64,000 nt of DNA from Pseudarthrobacter chlorophenolicus A6 (GCF_000022025.1 NC_011886.1:4331538-4395537), one strand, 5' to 3'. Shown: positions 17,366 to 27,335, numbered from the stretch's first letter. Notes: a model not told the origin generated them from the letters alone. Numbers and translations: made by a program.

Positions 17366-18694
17366 ATGAAACCGCTAAAGCGGGCCGTTCTAGCCGCGTC
17401 ACTTACCGCTGCAGCAATAGCCATCAATGCATGCCAAGGTTCAATTGCGATTCAGGAATTCGGGAAAATTGCTACTGAGCGCAATGAGCTAGCACCACAG
17501 CGATCTTTACGGACCGTTGATGGCGGATTAAATTATTACGGAAAGTTCAATAATCCCCTACCGGCGACACCGGACTACTTTCCTATAGGCATTTGGCTGG
17601 AAACCATCCTGAATCAGGACGATGTTAGAAACGACAGCGAAGCCGGGATCAATCTCTACGTTGATCTAGCCCCCAGTTCCGACCTCAGCCTTTTGGACGG
17701 CCTCCAGCCTTATGCGTTATCCAGCACTTCTGCCCCCGGAGATAACGGTGCCGTCCTGGCTGACGAAGCCGACATGTGGGCCGGTCCGGGCGAGGCTGCA
17801 TGGACCGGAAACTGGCCAGGGCAAGGTCCCATCTGCGAACCAGAAAACATCCCGTGCGGCTATTCGCTACAAAAACAGCTCGCTGCCAGCGCTGGAAGCT
17901 CCAGGTTGATTTATGGCAACTACGGCAAAGGTGTCACGTTCTGGGAAACGGATGCCCAGGCTTCGCGCTTTATCAATGAGTACCAGAATGTCGTATCGGC
18001 AGACAATTACTGGTTCACGGACCCCAACATCTGCAGCCAAGGTGAGGGTGGGGCGTTAGTAGGCGGCGAACGTCCATTGACAGAATCCGAATGCCGCTTA
18101 GCCGCTAATTATGGTTGGACCGTGGATCGTGTGCGATCTTTGGTCAGCCCGCTGAGAAGCATACCTGTTTGGTCTTTCGTAGAGCTCGGTCAGCCCTTCG
18201 AAGCATCGAAAGAGGCAATAACGGGGGCACAGATCCGGGCGGCCGTGTGGAGCAGTATTATCCACGGAGCAATAGGGATAGTTTATTTCAACCACAGCTT
18301 TGGCGGAAATTGTCGCTCATTCCATCTACTCCGCGAACCATGTGCCGCGCAGATGAGATCTGATGTGACAACCTTGAACAACCAACTCGCGGAACTCGCA
18401 CCCGTTCTCAATTCCTCATTCCTCGATGGCGCGCTCACTTACACCGGCCGAGTGCAAAGCGCAGTTAAAATCCATGGTGAGTCGCTCTACATTTTCGCCG
18501 GTTCCGCCCAAGTTGCATCCCAAAAGGCGCGGTTCGACATTCCTTGCCTGGCAAATGGTAGCGGGACCGTGGTGGTCCTCAATGAGGACCGCAGCATTGA
18601 GATGTCAAACGGCAGCTTCAGCGACACCTTTGAGAACGGGAATTCGGTCCACCTCTATCGAATCGACGGAGCTGCTACTCTGTGCGCGCCGTAG
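17366..18694 (+). CDS. Secreted lipoprotein of unknown function, glycoside-hydrolase-like
   Basis: A 442-residue predicted lipoprotein: a basic n-region, a hydrophobic stretch and a lipobox ending in Cys23 (AINAC). The mature part starts with FPIGIWLET and carries LYVDLAPSSDLSLLDG and VWSSIIHGAIGIVYFNHSF, which read like the beta-strand/loop pattern of a TIM-barrel glycoside hydrolase, with acidic residues in the expected places (for example DEADMW and SADNYWFTD). I do not recognise a named family. It has a good ribosome-binding site (GGGAGAG), lies 20 bp after the Wzz-like gene and is the AT-richest gene of the locus (about 45% GC around 17520-17580). A role in cutting or holding the polymer at the surface is a guess. 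Confidence 0.6.
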   Translation: MKPLKRAVLAASLTAAAIAINACQGSIAIQEFGKIATERNELAPQRSLRTVDGGLNYYGKFNNPLPATPDYFPIGIWLETILNQDDVRNDSEAGINLYVDLAPSSDLSLLDGLQPYALSSTSAPGDNGAVLADEADMWAGPGEAAWTGNWPGQGPICEPENIPCGYSLQKQLAASAGSSRLIYGNYGKGVTFWETDAQASRFINEYQNVVSADNYWFTDPNICSQGEGGALVGGERPLTESECRLAANYGWTVDRVRSLVSPLRSIPVWSFVELGQPFEASKEAITGAQIRAAVWSSIIHGAIGIVYFNHSFGGNCRSFHLLREPCAAQMRSDVTTLNNQLAELAPVLNSSFLDGALTYTGRVQSAVKIHGESLYIFAGSAQVASQKARFDIPCLANGSGTVVVLNEDRSIEMSNGSFSDTFENGNSVHLYRIDGAATLCAP

Positions 18695-18718
18695 CGGAGT
18701 GCCGCTGAGGCTGGCGAG

Positions 18719-18751
18719 GATCCGCCCCCGGTCCCACATTGAGGGCGGATC
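18719..18751. terminator. Convergent-gene hairpin between the lipoprotein and glycosyltransferase-fusion genes
   Basis: GATCCGCCC (18719-18727) pairs with GGGCGGATC (18743-18751) across a 15-nt loop. It lies between two converging genes and probably ends transcription in at least one direction; there is no long T run. Confidence 0.5.
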
Positions 18752-18773
18752 GCGGCACGGCTACCCCGTTCTT

Positions 18774-21497
18774 TTACAGCCTGCTTGACTCGTCGCTCTC
18801 CCACGCTGCTGATTCGAGACCCACCCACCGGCGGGCGTGAAGCCGGCCTGCCAAGGCAAAAGCAGCGTAAACGCCAGCTTCCACCGCGGATCTCGGACCG
18901 CTTACTGAACCGACTAAGTCCCTGAGTGTCTGCATAGTGTGGGACCCCGGAACATCGCGCAAGATGACATTGCTGCGATAGTTCCTGCCTAACGTCTTCA
19001 AAAGACTCCCGGTTGTGCGGGGTGTTCGAACCGTCGCGGGCGCGCACTGCACAACTGCCTTTTCCTTGTCACTATAGAGCCGGTCAACCAAGCAGTCATC
19101 GGCAGCTACCGAGGGGAATTCGGGGAGCCGCGCCTTCCCTTTCCTGCTGATTGCATACACGCCCGCTCCCCATATGGATTCAGCTGGCTTCGGAAGACGG
19201 TTCCGTGCCCTGTAGAACGCCCGGACGGGCCACGAAGCACCGCTAAAGTCATAGCGGTAGGCCGGACGAGCGCAAAGAATGGCTCCGCCCTCACCCAGAA
19301 GCTCCAGGGTGGCACACAACGCTTCCAAAGGAAGCTCAATGTCGGCATCAAGATACATCCGCGGCCAGCGGGTTGCCACCTGATCTCCGGCATTCAGGGC
19401 TGCGGTCTTGGAGGCTTCCTCAACTTCAATCACCCTGGCGTCCTTGTAGGATCGTGCAATAGATGCAGTATCGTCGGTGCAACCATTGCAGGCAACGATG
19501 ACTTCCACCGTACCTCCCACCATGGCCGGGACAAGACCGTCCAGTGTCCGTCGGAGCACGCTGGCCTCGTTGTGGGCTGGGATGATAACTGTGCCCGTCG
19601 GTATCGCGGCGGGGACACGTACCCCTTCAGGATAGATCTCGGCATGAGGCAATTCACCCCACGATCCTTCACGAAGCACCGCCGCGAGGACTCCGATTCC
19701 AGGGGTCACAGGCACCCGCAGCAGAGCCGAGAGGATAACAGCGCTTCGAAATGCTCGCGAGTACGGTCGGGTGTGGAACTTGCGAATGTACTTGATCCGG
19801 TTGATCGCCATTAAGGCGTTTAAGGCAAGTGATGTTCCCGAGCCACCTCTGGAATGGCTCATCACTGCTTGGGACTCGAACCATATCTCCCATCCTGCCT
19901 GGCGGACCCGATGCATGAAGTCAGTTTCTTCCGAGTAGAGAAAATAGTCCTCGTCCCAATCACCCACTAGTTGTGCAACGTCGCGATGAATGAGGAGTGC
20001 TGCTCCCGTGGCCCAGTCCACTTTATGGGCGTGCATATAGCTTTCGTTGTCGAAGTCCATTTCAGAGAGCCAGGCGGGCCTTCCGGAGAGCTTGCTACCC
20101 ATGACCGCGTCGCCAATTGCCCTTGTCACGGTGGGTTCGCGGCGCAGCGAGGGGTAAACAGTGCCATTGTCGTCTTTGAGGAGCGGCACCACAACCCCGG
20201 CTCCCGAGATCGCCATCCGATGACGCATTGCGCGTATGGCGCCCGGTTCGACCTGTAGATCCGGATTCAGAACCAGGAAGGAACGGGCAGCACCAATTTC
20301 CTGCATGGCTAAATTAATGGCAGCGGCATAGCCCAAATTTCCGCCGGTCGCAATCGCATGCACGTCTGAAAATCCTTCCAGGGCTGCGAGTGTGGAGGGA
20401 CCCGGGGAGTTATCTGCGACTATGACTTTGATGGATTGCTCCCGTGACTCCCCTTGTAGGCTTTTGAGAAGCAGCGGAATATCCCGTTCATTGTTGTAAG
20501 TGACGATGATGACCGCGACATCCGTTTCCGACGTCAGAGGTGAAAACCCTTCGTCAGTCAGGTCTTTACTGGCGTAATCCTGCGGCTGTTGTCGAGGCGC
20601 AAAGCTTTCTCGGCCAAAGGAACTGACTGACAGCAACCTGAGATAAGCCTCCGGCCCCTGAACCAGGTACCGATTGGCCAAGCGCCGAGGTTCCAAAGCC
20701 AAGCGCCAGGCCCATTCCATGCCTACGTTCTGGGCGACCGCCGGTGCGCGCCGGACACGTCCCCCCAGGAAATCCACTGCGGCGCCGAAGGCCAACATCA
20801 CGTTGGCTCCAGTCTGGTATCCGTACTCTGCGATCCACAGTTCCTGACGCGGCTTTCCCAGGCACACAACCAGTATGTCTGTGTCGGTGGCAGCGATCCG
20901 GGTGGCAAGGGACGAGGAAGCCACGTGGTCGGCCAGCTCGCTTCGGGCCGGCGACCAAAAGCCCGAAATCACGAGCCTTGGATGGCTCGTGGCCAACCTT
21001 GACCGTACCTGTGTGTGAACTTCCTCGGATCCGCCCAGGAAGCCCACCCGGATGCCGGCCAGCTCCGCGCGGTCCAATATTGGCCCAATCAGGTCACTGC
21101 CCGAGAGTCGTGGCCACGTTCGACCCGTCATCCCTTGTACGTGACGGACCAAAGGAGCTCCGTCCAGCAACGACAGCCATTCGGGCGTATCTTGCCGTTC
21201 AAGGATCCCGGCCCAACGGGCACCTGCGCCGAAATGCTGGAGGTGGTCAAGGTTCGCGGAGGCCACGGCCAGCGGCGTACGTCCAGGCCGTGATCGCTGC
21301 ATGATCAGTTCGACTGCCTCCTCAAAATCCAGGAGCCGAACTGGAGAACCACCCAATGTGACCCAAGCGTTGTCCGCGGAAAGCTGGAGGGGCGCGCCAG
21401 ACTTGGCGTTGACGTCTCCGGCAGGATGCCGGGAGGTCGTCCCATCCAACCAAGCTGCCGGCTGCACAAGTGCGCGAAGTGAAGAAGACATTGTCAT
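18774..21497 (-). CDS. Three-domain glycosyltransferase: WecG/TagA/CpsF-GT2-GT2 fusion
   Basis: A 907-residue protein joining three glycosyltransferase domains. Residues 53-290 are WecG/TagA/CpsF (GT26): VASANLDHLQHF, LLDGAPLV, VGFLGGSEEV and VCLGKPRQELW. Residues about 326-560 form a GT2 domain of the rhamnosyltransferase/WbbL type: VAVIIVTYNNE, VADNSPG, NLGYAAAIN, LNPDLQ. Residues about 635-840 form a second GT2 domain: TVIIPAHNEAS, ACNGCTDDT and a YLDADIEL metal site. All three show their key motifs, so all may be active. It converges on the main operon and is followed by the DUF4082 gene on the same strand. The GT26 and GT2 pairing suggests successive addition of sugars to a lipid carrier. 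Confidence 0.85.
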   Translation of the reverse strand: MTMSSSLRALVQPAAWLDGTTSRHPAGDVNAKSGAPLQLSADNAWVTLGGSPVRLLDFEEAVELIMQRSRPGRTPLAVASANLDHLQHFGAGARWAGILERQDTPEWLSLLDGAPLVRHVQGMTGRTWPRLSGSDLIGPILDRAELAGIRVGFLGGSEEVHTQVRSRLATSHPRLVISGFWSPARSELADHVASSSLATRIAATDTDILVVCLGKPRQELWIAEYGYQTGANVMLAFGAAVDFLGGRVRRAPAVAQNVGMEWAWRLALEPRRLANRYLVQGPEAYLRLLSVSSFGRESFAPRQQPQDYASKDLTDEGFSPLTSETDVAVIIVTYNNERDIPLLLKSLQGESREQSIKVIVADNSPGPSTLAALEGFSDVHAIATGGNLGYAAAINLAMQEIGAARSFLVLNPDLQVEPGAIRAMRHRMAISGAGVVVPLLKDDNGTVYPSLRREPTVTRAIGDAVMGSKLSGRPAWLSEMDFDNESYMHAHKVDWATGAALLIHRDVAQLVGDWDEDYFLYSEETDFMHRVRQAGWEIWFESQAVMSHSRGGSGTSLALNALMAINRIKYIRKFHTRPYSRAFRSAVILSALLRVPVTPGIGVLAAVLREGSWGELPHAEIYPEGVRVPAAIPTGTVIIPAHNEASVLRRTLDGLVPAMVGGTVEVIVACNGCTDDTASIARSYKDARVIEVEEASKTAALNAGDQVATRWPRMYLDADIELPLEALCATLELLGEGGAILCARPAYRYDFSGASWPVRAFYRARNRLPKPAESIWGAGVYAISRKGKARLPEFPSVAADDCLVDRLYSDKEKAVVQCAPATVRTPRTTGSLLKTLGRNYRSNVILRDVPGSHTMQTLRDLVGSVSGPRSAVEAGVYAAFALAGRLHARRWVGLESAAWESDESSRL

Positions 21498-21526
21498 AGA
21501 GCAACCTTTCGAAGGACGGGCTCAAA

Positions 21527-24500
21527 CTAGGAGCGGTTGAAGATGACGTCCACCCAGTAATTCGTGCTGCGGAACGTCTCTGTTGGGAAGGCACTCGCCC
21601 CGTAGACATAGACTCCGTTCGGCCCGTCGATTCCGTTCGCGAGGGCATGCAGGGGAGCGTTGTCTACGCCTGAGTTACTGAAGTAGTCCCGGCTGGATGA
21701 ATAGAATCCGGCGGGTGCGTAGTAGGACACTACGTACGTCGTGTTGGCCTGAATGGCCACGGGGCTGGAAAATAGCGCTTCCTGCCAACCCGAAGCAGAC
21801 TCGTTCGTGAAGGTGGCCGTGGCCAGCAATGTGCCGTTCGCCGTCCAAAGATGACCTATGTGTGTGCCGGTGTTGGAACTGCCCTTATAGAAGCGGACAC
21901 CCGTGATCATCCCGGCAACATCCGAACGGAACTTCATCCCCACTTCGGTAGCCTTGCGATCATTTGTGTTTGCCGTTGTAGGAACGGCAGCCGGGCTGAA
22001 GACACTGCAGGGGCAGGCTGCCGGTGGCGCCTTAGTGGTGAAGGACCAGGAAAACGGCGAAGCCATTGCGGTCCCGGACGTGCTCGTAGCAGCAGTGACA
22101 GTGGCGGTATAGGTAGTTTGATACGCCAATGCAGCCTGGGGAACAAACGTAGCCGTGTTGGTAGCGGCGTCGTATCCTATGGATCCTGCTACGTTCGTTC
22201 CGGCCGCGTTCTTGACTGTAAGGCCAATGCTGGAGGCAGTGACGGACTGGTTGAAAGTAGCAGTTGGCTGCACCTGCTCGGACACGCCGGTGGTAGCGTT
22301 CGCTGGTGACACGGCTGCGACCGCCGGTGCTGTCCCGGAAGACGAGGCGGCGAAAACGATATCCACCCAGTAGTTGGTGTTGTTGTAGCTGTCACTCGGG
22401 AAGGCCGAGGCACCGTAGCGGTAGACGCCGTTTGGCCCGTCAACGCCCGCGGCCAAGCCGTGCAAGGGGGCGTTGTCCACCGAATTGTTGAAGTACCCGC
22501 TGTCTGCCGAGTAGAAGCCGTCTGGAGCGAAATATGACACGACATAGGTTGTGTTCGCGGCCAGGGGCACTGGTGAGGAGAAGAGCGCTTCCTGCCAGCC
22601 CGATGCAGACTCGTTGGCAAAAGTCACCGAGGCCATCAAGCTGCCTGTTGAGGACCAAAGGTGCCCAACGTGCGTCCCCGTGTTGGAGCTTCCCTTGTAG
22701 AAGCGGATGCCAGTAACCGTTCCCGCTGTGTCAGCCCGGAACTTCATCCCAACCTCAACTGCATTTGAATCGAGGGCGGTAACCGTCCCCGGAACAGACG
22801 CCGGACTGAAGATGCTGCAAGGGCAGACCACGGGTGCAGTCTCCGTTGTAAAGCTCCAACTGTAGGGGGCAGTCATGGCCTGGCCAGTCGCATTCGTGGC
22901 TCCGCTGACTGTAGCCGTATAGGCGGCTCCGAATGCCAACGCCGAGGCCGGGGTGAAAGTTGCAGTCCGGCTGGCGGCGTCGTAGGTCATCGATCCTTGG
23001 ACTGAATTGTTCGACGCTCCCTTGAGCATGAACAGCACACTGGAGGGTGTGACGTCCTGGTTGAATGTTGCACTGGGTTTCGTATTGGCGGGCACTGCAC
23101 TGGCATTGGTTACCGGTGAGGTACTGGTAACTGCCGGCAGCAGGGGCGCCGCACTGGTGCTGAACGTCCAACTGAATGGCCCAGCCATTCCTTGTCCCGC
23201 AGAGTTGGTAGCGCCGCTGACGGTCGCCGTGAAAGTAGTGTTGTATGCCAATGCGGCTGCCGGTGTGAATCTGGCAGTGTTGGTGGCCGGGTCGTAAGCG
23301 ACGGCTCCTGCAACGGCACTGTTGGCGGCATCCCGCAGCGTAAACGTCACGGATGAGGCAGTCACCTGTTGGTCGAAGGTGGCGGACGGCTTCACATTCA
23401 CGTCCACACCGTTGGAAAGATTTACCGGCGTCACTGACGAAACACGCGGCGCGGTGGAGGAGGATGCGGAACTGAACACCACGTCCACCCAGTAGTTGGT
23501 CGCATTGTATGTCTGGTTAGGGAAGCCCGATGTGCCATAGCGGTACACGCCATTGGGCCCATCAGCGCCATTGGACAAGCCGTGGAGGGGCGCCTTGTCG
23601 CGAGACGTGTTGAAGAAGCTCACGTCGGCGGAGTAGGCCCCATTAGGGGCGTAGTAGGACACCACGTAGGTAGTGTTTGCCGCAATGGACACCGGGGTTG
23701 TGAAGTTCGCCTGCTGCCAGCCGGCGGCTGATTCGCTTTGGAAGCTCACCGTGCCAAGCAACGTTCCTGTGGCGGACCATAGATGTCCTGTATGGGTGCC
23801 TGTGTTCCCTGCGCCCTTATAAAACCGGACACCTGTCACAGTTCCGGCCACGTCAGACCGGAACTTCATGCCAACTTCGACGGCGCCGGGATCATTTTCG
23901 GAAGGAACAGACGGAGTATCCCCTGGACTGAAGACAGAACACGGGCAGGCACCGGGAGCGGCAGCCGTGGTGAAACTCCACGAGTAGGGTGCCGACATGC
24001 TTTGTCCGGCCGCGTTGGATGCGCCGCTCACGGTGGCTGAGTACGTGGTGTTGTAGGCCAGCAGTCCAGCCGGGGCGAATGTGGCGGTGTTGGTTGCACT
24101 GTCGTAGGCAACGGATCCGGTCACTGAGTTGTTGCCAGCGTCCTTCAGGGCGAAGTTGATCGAACCGGACGATACCGCTTGGTTGAAGGTGGCATTAGGT
24201 TTCGTGTCCACAGGCACAGCCAAAGCGTTGTTTGCCGGGGAAACCGTGGCTACCGCTGGTGCCGGCGGTGGCGCTCCGGTTGTGAAAGTCCAGGTATAGG
24301 CGGACGCCATGGTCTGTCCTGCGGAATTGGTTGCTCCGCTGACAGTTGCTGTGTAAGTGGTCGAATAGCCCAAAGACGCCGCTGGGGTGAAAGTCGATGT
24401 GTTTGTCGCCGGGTCGTAGGTAGTTGTGCCTGCCACGTTGGCGCCGGCGGAGCTCTTGACGCTGAACACCACGGAAGTCGCTGTCACGGTCTGGTTGAAC

Positions 24501-27043
24501 GTGGCAGAGGGCTTGATTCCGGTACTTACGTCCGCCGCATTATTGATGGGAGACACCGACGAGACTGCCGGCTGTACGGCCCCTGAGGGTGTGAATGACA
24601 GATCAACCCAGTAATACTCAGCGTCGTAAACCTGGTTTGGGAAGGAACTTGATGCCCCGTATCGATATACCCCGTTGGGAGATCCCGGAAGACTTCTGGG
24701 GAAATGCAGCGGTGCGCTGTCCAACTGGTTTACCGCGCCGGCCGGCGATGGATTGTTGTAGAAGAAGCCGGTGTCCTGGGAGTACCGTCCCGCAGGTGCG
24801 AAATATGAAACGACATACGTTGTATTTGCAGATATCACCAGGGGAGGCGACAGGGCAACGGACTGCCATCCACTGGCCGACTCATTAGTGAACGTTGCGG
24901 TTGCGAGCCTTTGGCCGGAACTGCTCCAGATGCTCCCAATGTGTGTGCCAGTGTTTCGAGTGGCTTTGTAAAAGCGGATGGAGTTGACCGTGCCAGCGAC
25001 CTCTGAATAGAACTTGGCTCCCACTTCGATGGCTGCCGTATCGCCGGAGTCAGCCATGGCGGGAACCCTGTTCACCCCCGTGATGGAGCAGGGGCACGAG
25101 ACACTGATGGCGGACCCGGCAGAGGCCCCTTCCAGGTTGCCACTGTCGTCCACGGCCCGTGAACGGAGAACGGACGTAGGACTACCGTGGGCAGTCCAGC
25201 TGTATGACCAATTGTTGGTTCCCGTGGCCCGCCGCCAAGTGTTGCCGCCGTCGGTTGAGACCTCCACGCCAGCAACCACTCCGCCGCTATCGGTGGCCGT
25301 CCCGGAAACCGTAACCAAAGTCGAGTCCGCAACGGTGACACCGGCGGCAGGCGTGGTAATGCGCGACGTGGGGGCAGTGGCGTCCGTGGACGCCTGCGCC
25401 GCGGAAAGCCCTGCCATGAGAGTCAGGGGCTGGGTGCCCATGTCTGCAAGCAGGTTGACCGTCGCCTGCTGCATGTTCCGGTCGACCGGTTTCCCTGTTG
25501 TGTAGGCATCCAGGCCCCAGGTCCATTGGACGGTTCCCGCGCCAAAGACCAGAGCACCGCTTGAAGCCTTATAAAGCGTCAGGTTGTGGGTGGCTGTCCC
25601 GCCTTGCTGTGTGCTCGAGCCGTAGTCCGTGAAAACCTCTGCGGTGTTACTTGTGGTCTCGGACAAGCGGAAGGTGCCCGCTGGACGGAATCCGTTATCA
25701 GCATCAACATCCCATTCATAGCCCAAGGTGCCGAGCCCGGAGCCAAGAGTGACCGAAGTTCCTGAAGCCATGTTGGGAATGGACGTTCCCCGCCACAACC
25801 GAAGCTGCTTGTAGGCGGCCGGGACCACGATGTCTGTGGTGCCCGAGTTCACCACGAAGTACTGACCAGTCAGGGCATTCTCCGGGTTCCCGCCGCCGGT
25901 GGCAGTACCGTAGCGCGGGTCGCGCCAAGTTCCCGTCCAGGAGATGGGATCCGTGGGTGCGTTGAAATGGGTGTCCTTGTACGAAACCAAAGTCCGCCCC
26001 GCCGTGTTGCTTCCGTCTGAACTGGATTCCCACCTGGTCTTCCAGAACATCTCGTTCCCGCTCAAGAAGGCGAGGTTCACGCCTGCGTCACGGGCAGCTG
26101 TCACGTTGGTGCGCTGTTCGGCGGACCAGTACTCGTCATGCCCAACTGACAGGAAGGACTTGTGGTTCAGGAGCAGGGGACCACGGGTGGCGGCATCAAG
26201 ACCGCTTAAGTAGCTGACGTCATAACCGTTTGCCTCAAGGAACCGGATCATGGGGTATTCGGCATACATGAGCCAGTTTTGGCCCTGGGCATCACCCGCT
26301 GTTATGAACGGGCGGTTGTACGAAACCTTAAAAGCCGCTTTGTACGCCAGCGGGTTGCCTGCCGGGCATGCAACGGTGCAGGTGTAAAGGCTGTTGCCGC
26401 CATAGGAGTTGTAAGCCTGCCAGGTGGTATCCGAGGTCTGAAACAGAACATCCGAATGAGCAGCGTCGTCCCGGACAACGAACGGGATGACGCTCGCGCC
26501 GCCGTTGTCAGTGCGAACCAGCCGGGCGATGTAGACCCCGGAAACAGCCGTGGCGGGGATGTTCCAGGACGCAGACACGGCCCAGTTGCCGCAGTCGATC
26601 AGGCCGGTTGCCGAGAACGTCAGGCAGTTGGGTTGGGATTGTGGCAACGGCACGCTGGAAAGGATGTTGGCCGCAACCTTGCGGGCGCCCTGTCCCTGGT
26701 AGTAGCCCAGCCGGTAGATGTCGATGCGATAGGCCGAAGCTGTGGTCTTGACCTTGAACGTGACGGCCTGACCGATGTTGACGCTCATGGACGTCGCATA
26801 ACCCTGGATGGTGGTGTTGCCCGCCCCGGCCACCTGCCACTCGGACGGCGGACTCCCTGGCTGCGTGTTCTCGCACGCCACCTTGCTCACAACGGGCGCG
26901 TCACAGGGGCCGGCCGCCCGTGCGGGTGGGAGCCAGGAGGGGTCCACGGCGATGGGGAACATCGACGCGATCAGGGCAAGGACCAGGGCCGGTACCCAAA
27001 GGCGAGTGGTACGCCGGGGAAGTACTCCAGGTGCAGACGTCAT
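21527..27043 (-). CDS. Secreted 1838-residue multidomain protein with N,N-dimethylformamidase-like, DUF4082 and Ig-like domains
   Basis: An N-terminal signal peptide (after about residue 10, VPALVLALIASMFPIAV) precedes a large domain of about 490 residues resembling the N,N-dimethylformamidase beta-subunit family (LFQTSDTTWQAYN, SVGHDEYWSAEQR). An Ig-like unit (about 555-645) follows. Then come four DUF4082 copies (about 650-815, 1028-1192, 1403-1567, 1676-1838), recognisable by CPCSxFSP, EVGMKFRSD, RFYKG, ANTTYVVSY and NYWVDxxF, separated by five Big_5 (SbsA-like) Ig units, each with PSATFNQ and TFTPA blocks. No sortase or other C-terminal anchor is evident. ATG 27043 has GGAG upstream; the frame is open further to 27448, but that stretch lacks a signal and looks non-coding. 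The enzyme activity of the N-terminus is untested. A role at the cell surface with the polysaccharide is an inference from position. Confidence 0.85.
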   Translation of the reverse strand: MTSAPGVLPRRTTRLWVPALVLALIASMFPIAVDPSWLPPARAAGPCDAPVVSKVACENTQPGSPPSEWQVAGAGNTTIQGYATSMSVNIGQAVTFKVKTTASAYRIDIYRLGYYQGQGARKVAANILSSVPLPQSQPNCLTFSATGLIDCGNWAVSASWNIPATAVSGVYIARLVRTDNGGASVIPFVVRDDAAHSDVLFQTSDTTWQAYNSYGGNSLYTCTVACPAGNPLAYKAAFKVSYNRPFITAGDAQGQNWLMYAEYPMIRFLEANGYDVSYLSGLDAATRGPLLLNHKSFLSVGHDEYWSAEQRTNVTAARDAGVNLAFLSGNEMFWKTRWESSSDGSNTAGRTLVSYKDTHFNAPTDPISWTGTWRDPRYGTATGGGNPENALTGQYFVVNSGTTDIVVPAAYKQLRLWRGTSIPNMASGTSVTLGSGLGTLGYEWDVDADNGFRPAGTFRLSETTSNTAEVFTDYGSSTQQGGTATHNLTLYKASSGALVFGAGTVQWTWGLDAYTTGKPVDRNMQQATVNLLADMGTQPLTLMAGLSAAQASTDATAPTSRITTPAAGVTVADSTLVTVSGTATDSGGVVAGVEVSTDGGNTWRRATGTNNWSYSWTAHGSPTSVLRSRAVDDSGNLEGASAGSAISVSCPCSITGVNRVPAMADSGDTAAIEVGAKFYSEVAGTVNSIRFYKATRNTGTHIGSIWSSSGQRLATATFTNESASGWQSVALSPPLVISANTTYVVSYFAPAGRYSQDTGFFYNNPSPAGAVNQLDSAPLHFPRSLPGSPNGVYRYGASSSFPNQVYDAEYYWVDLSFTPSGAVQPAVSSVSPINNAADVSTGIKPSATFNQTVTATSVVFSVKSSAGANVAGTTTYDPATNTSTFTPAASLGYSTTYTATVSGATNSAGQTMASAYTWTFTTGAPPPAPAVATVSPANNALAVPVDTKPNATFNQAVSSGSINFALKDAGNNSVTGSVAYDSATNTATFAPAGLLAYNTTYSATVSGASNAAGQSMSAPYSWSFTTAAAPGACPCSVFSPGDTPSVPSENDPGAVEVGMKFRSDVAGTVTGVRFYKGAGNTGTHTGHLWSATGTLLGTVSFQSESAAGWQQANFTTPVSIAANTTYVVSYYAPNGAYSADVSFFNTSRDKAPLHGLSNGADGPNGVYRYGTSGFPNQTYNATNYWVDVVFSSASSSTAPRVSSVTPVNLSNGVDVNVKPSATFDQQVTASSVTFTLRDAANSAVAGAVAYDPATNTARFTPAAALAYNTTFTATVSGATNSAGQGMAGPFSWTFSTSAAPLLPAVTSTSPVTNASAVPANTKPSATFNQDVTPSSVLFMLKGASNNSVQGSMTYDAASRTATFTPASALAFGAAYTATVSGATNATGQAMTAPYSWSFTTETAPVVCPCSIFSPASVPGTVTALDSNAVEVGMKFRADTAGTVTGIRFYKGSSNTGTHVGHLWSSTGSLMASVTFANESASGWQEALFSSPVPLAANTTYVVSYFAPDGFYSADSGYFNNSVDNAPLHGLAAGVDGPNGVYRYGASAFPSDSYNNTNYWVDIVFAASSSGTAPAVAAVSPANATTGVSEQVQPTATFNQSVTASSIGLTVKNAAGTNVAGSIGYDAATNTATFVPQAALAYQTTYTATVTAATSTSGTAMASPFSWSFTTKAPPAACPCSVFSPAAVPTTANTNDRKATEVGMKFRSDVAGMITGVRFYKGSSNTGTHIGHLWTANGTLLATATFTNESASGWQEALFSSPVAIQANTTYVVSYYAPAGFYSSSRDYFSNSGVDNAPLHALANGIDGPNGVYVYGASAFPTETFRSTNYWVDVIFNRS

Positions 27044-27335
27044 CTCATGGCTCCAAGGTCGCGGCACGACCAGGGAAAGCAACCGGAACCGGGGTCTGCA
27101 CTCCCCGTCTCCGGCCCTGCCGGCAGAAGCCGGCACCCCGTCGCGGCAGTCAGTTAGGACGGGTGACCGTTGGGTGGGACCGTTTGGTCCCCTGAAGCGG
27201 CCCGGAACCGTGGACCGCCTACCCTTGGGGCTCCCGTATGGCACCACCGTAGGGGCGGGGCCTTTCCCCTGCCAGCTGACCGGGGCCCAGCTGTGGGTAC
27301 CCGCACGGAACAATGTGGGCACCCCCGATGGGCAG

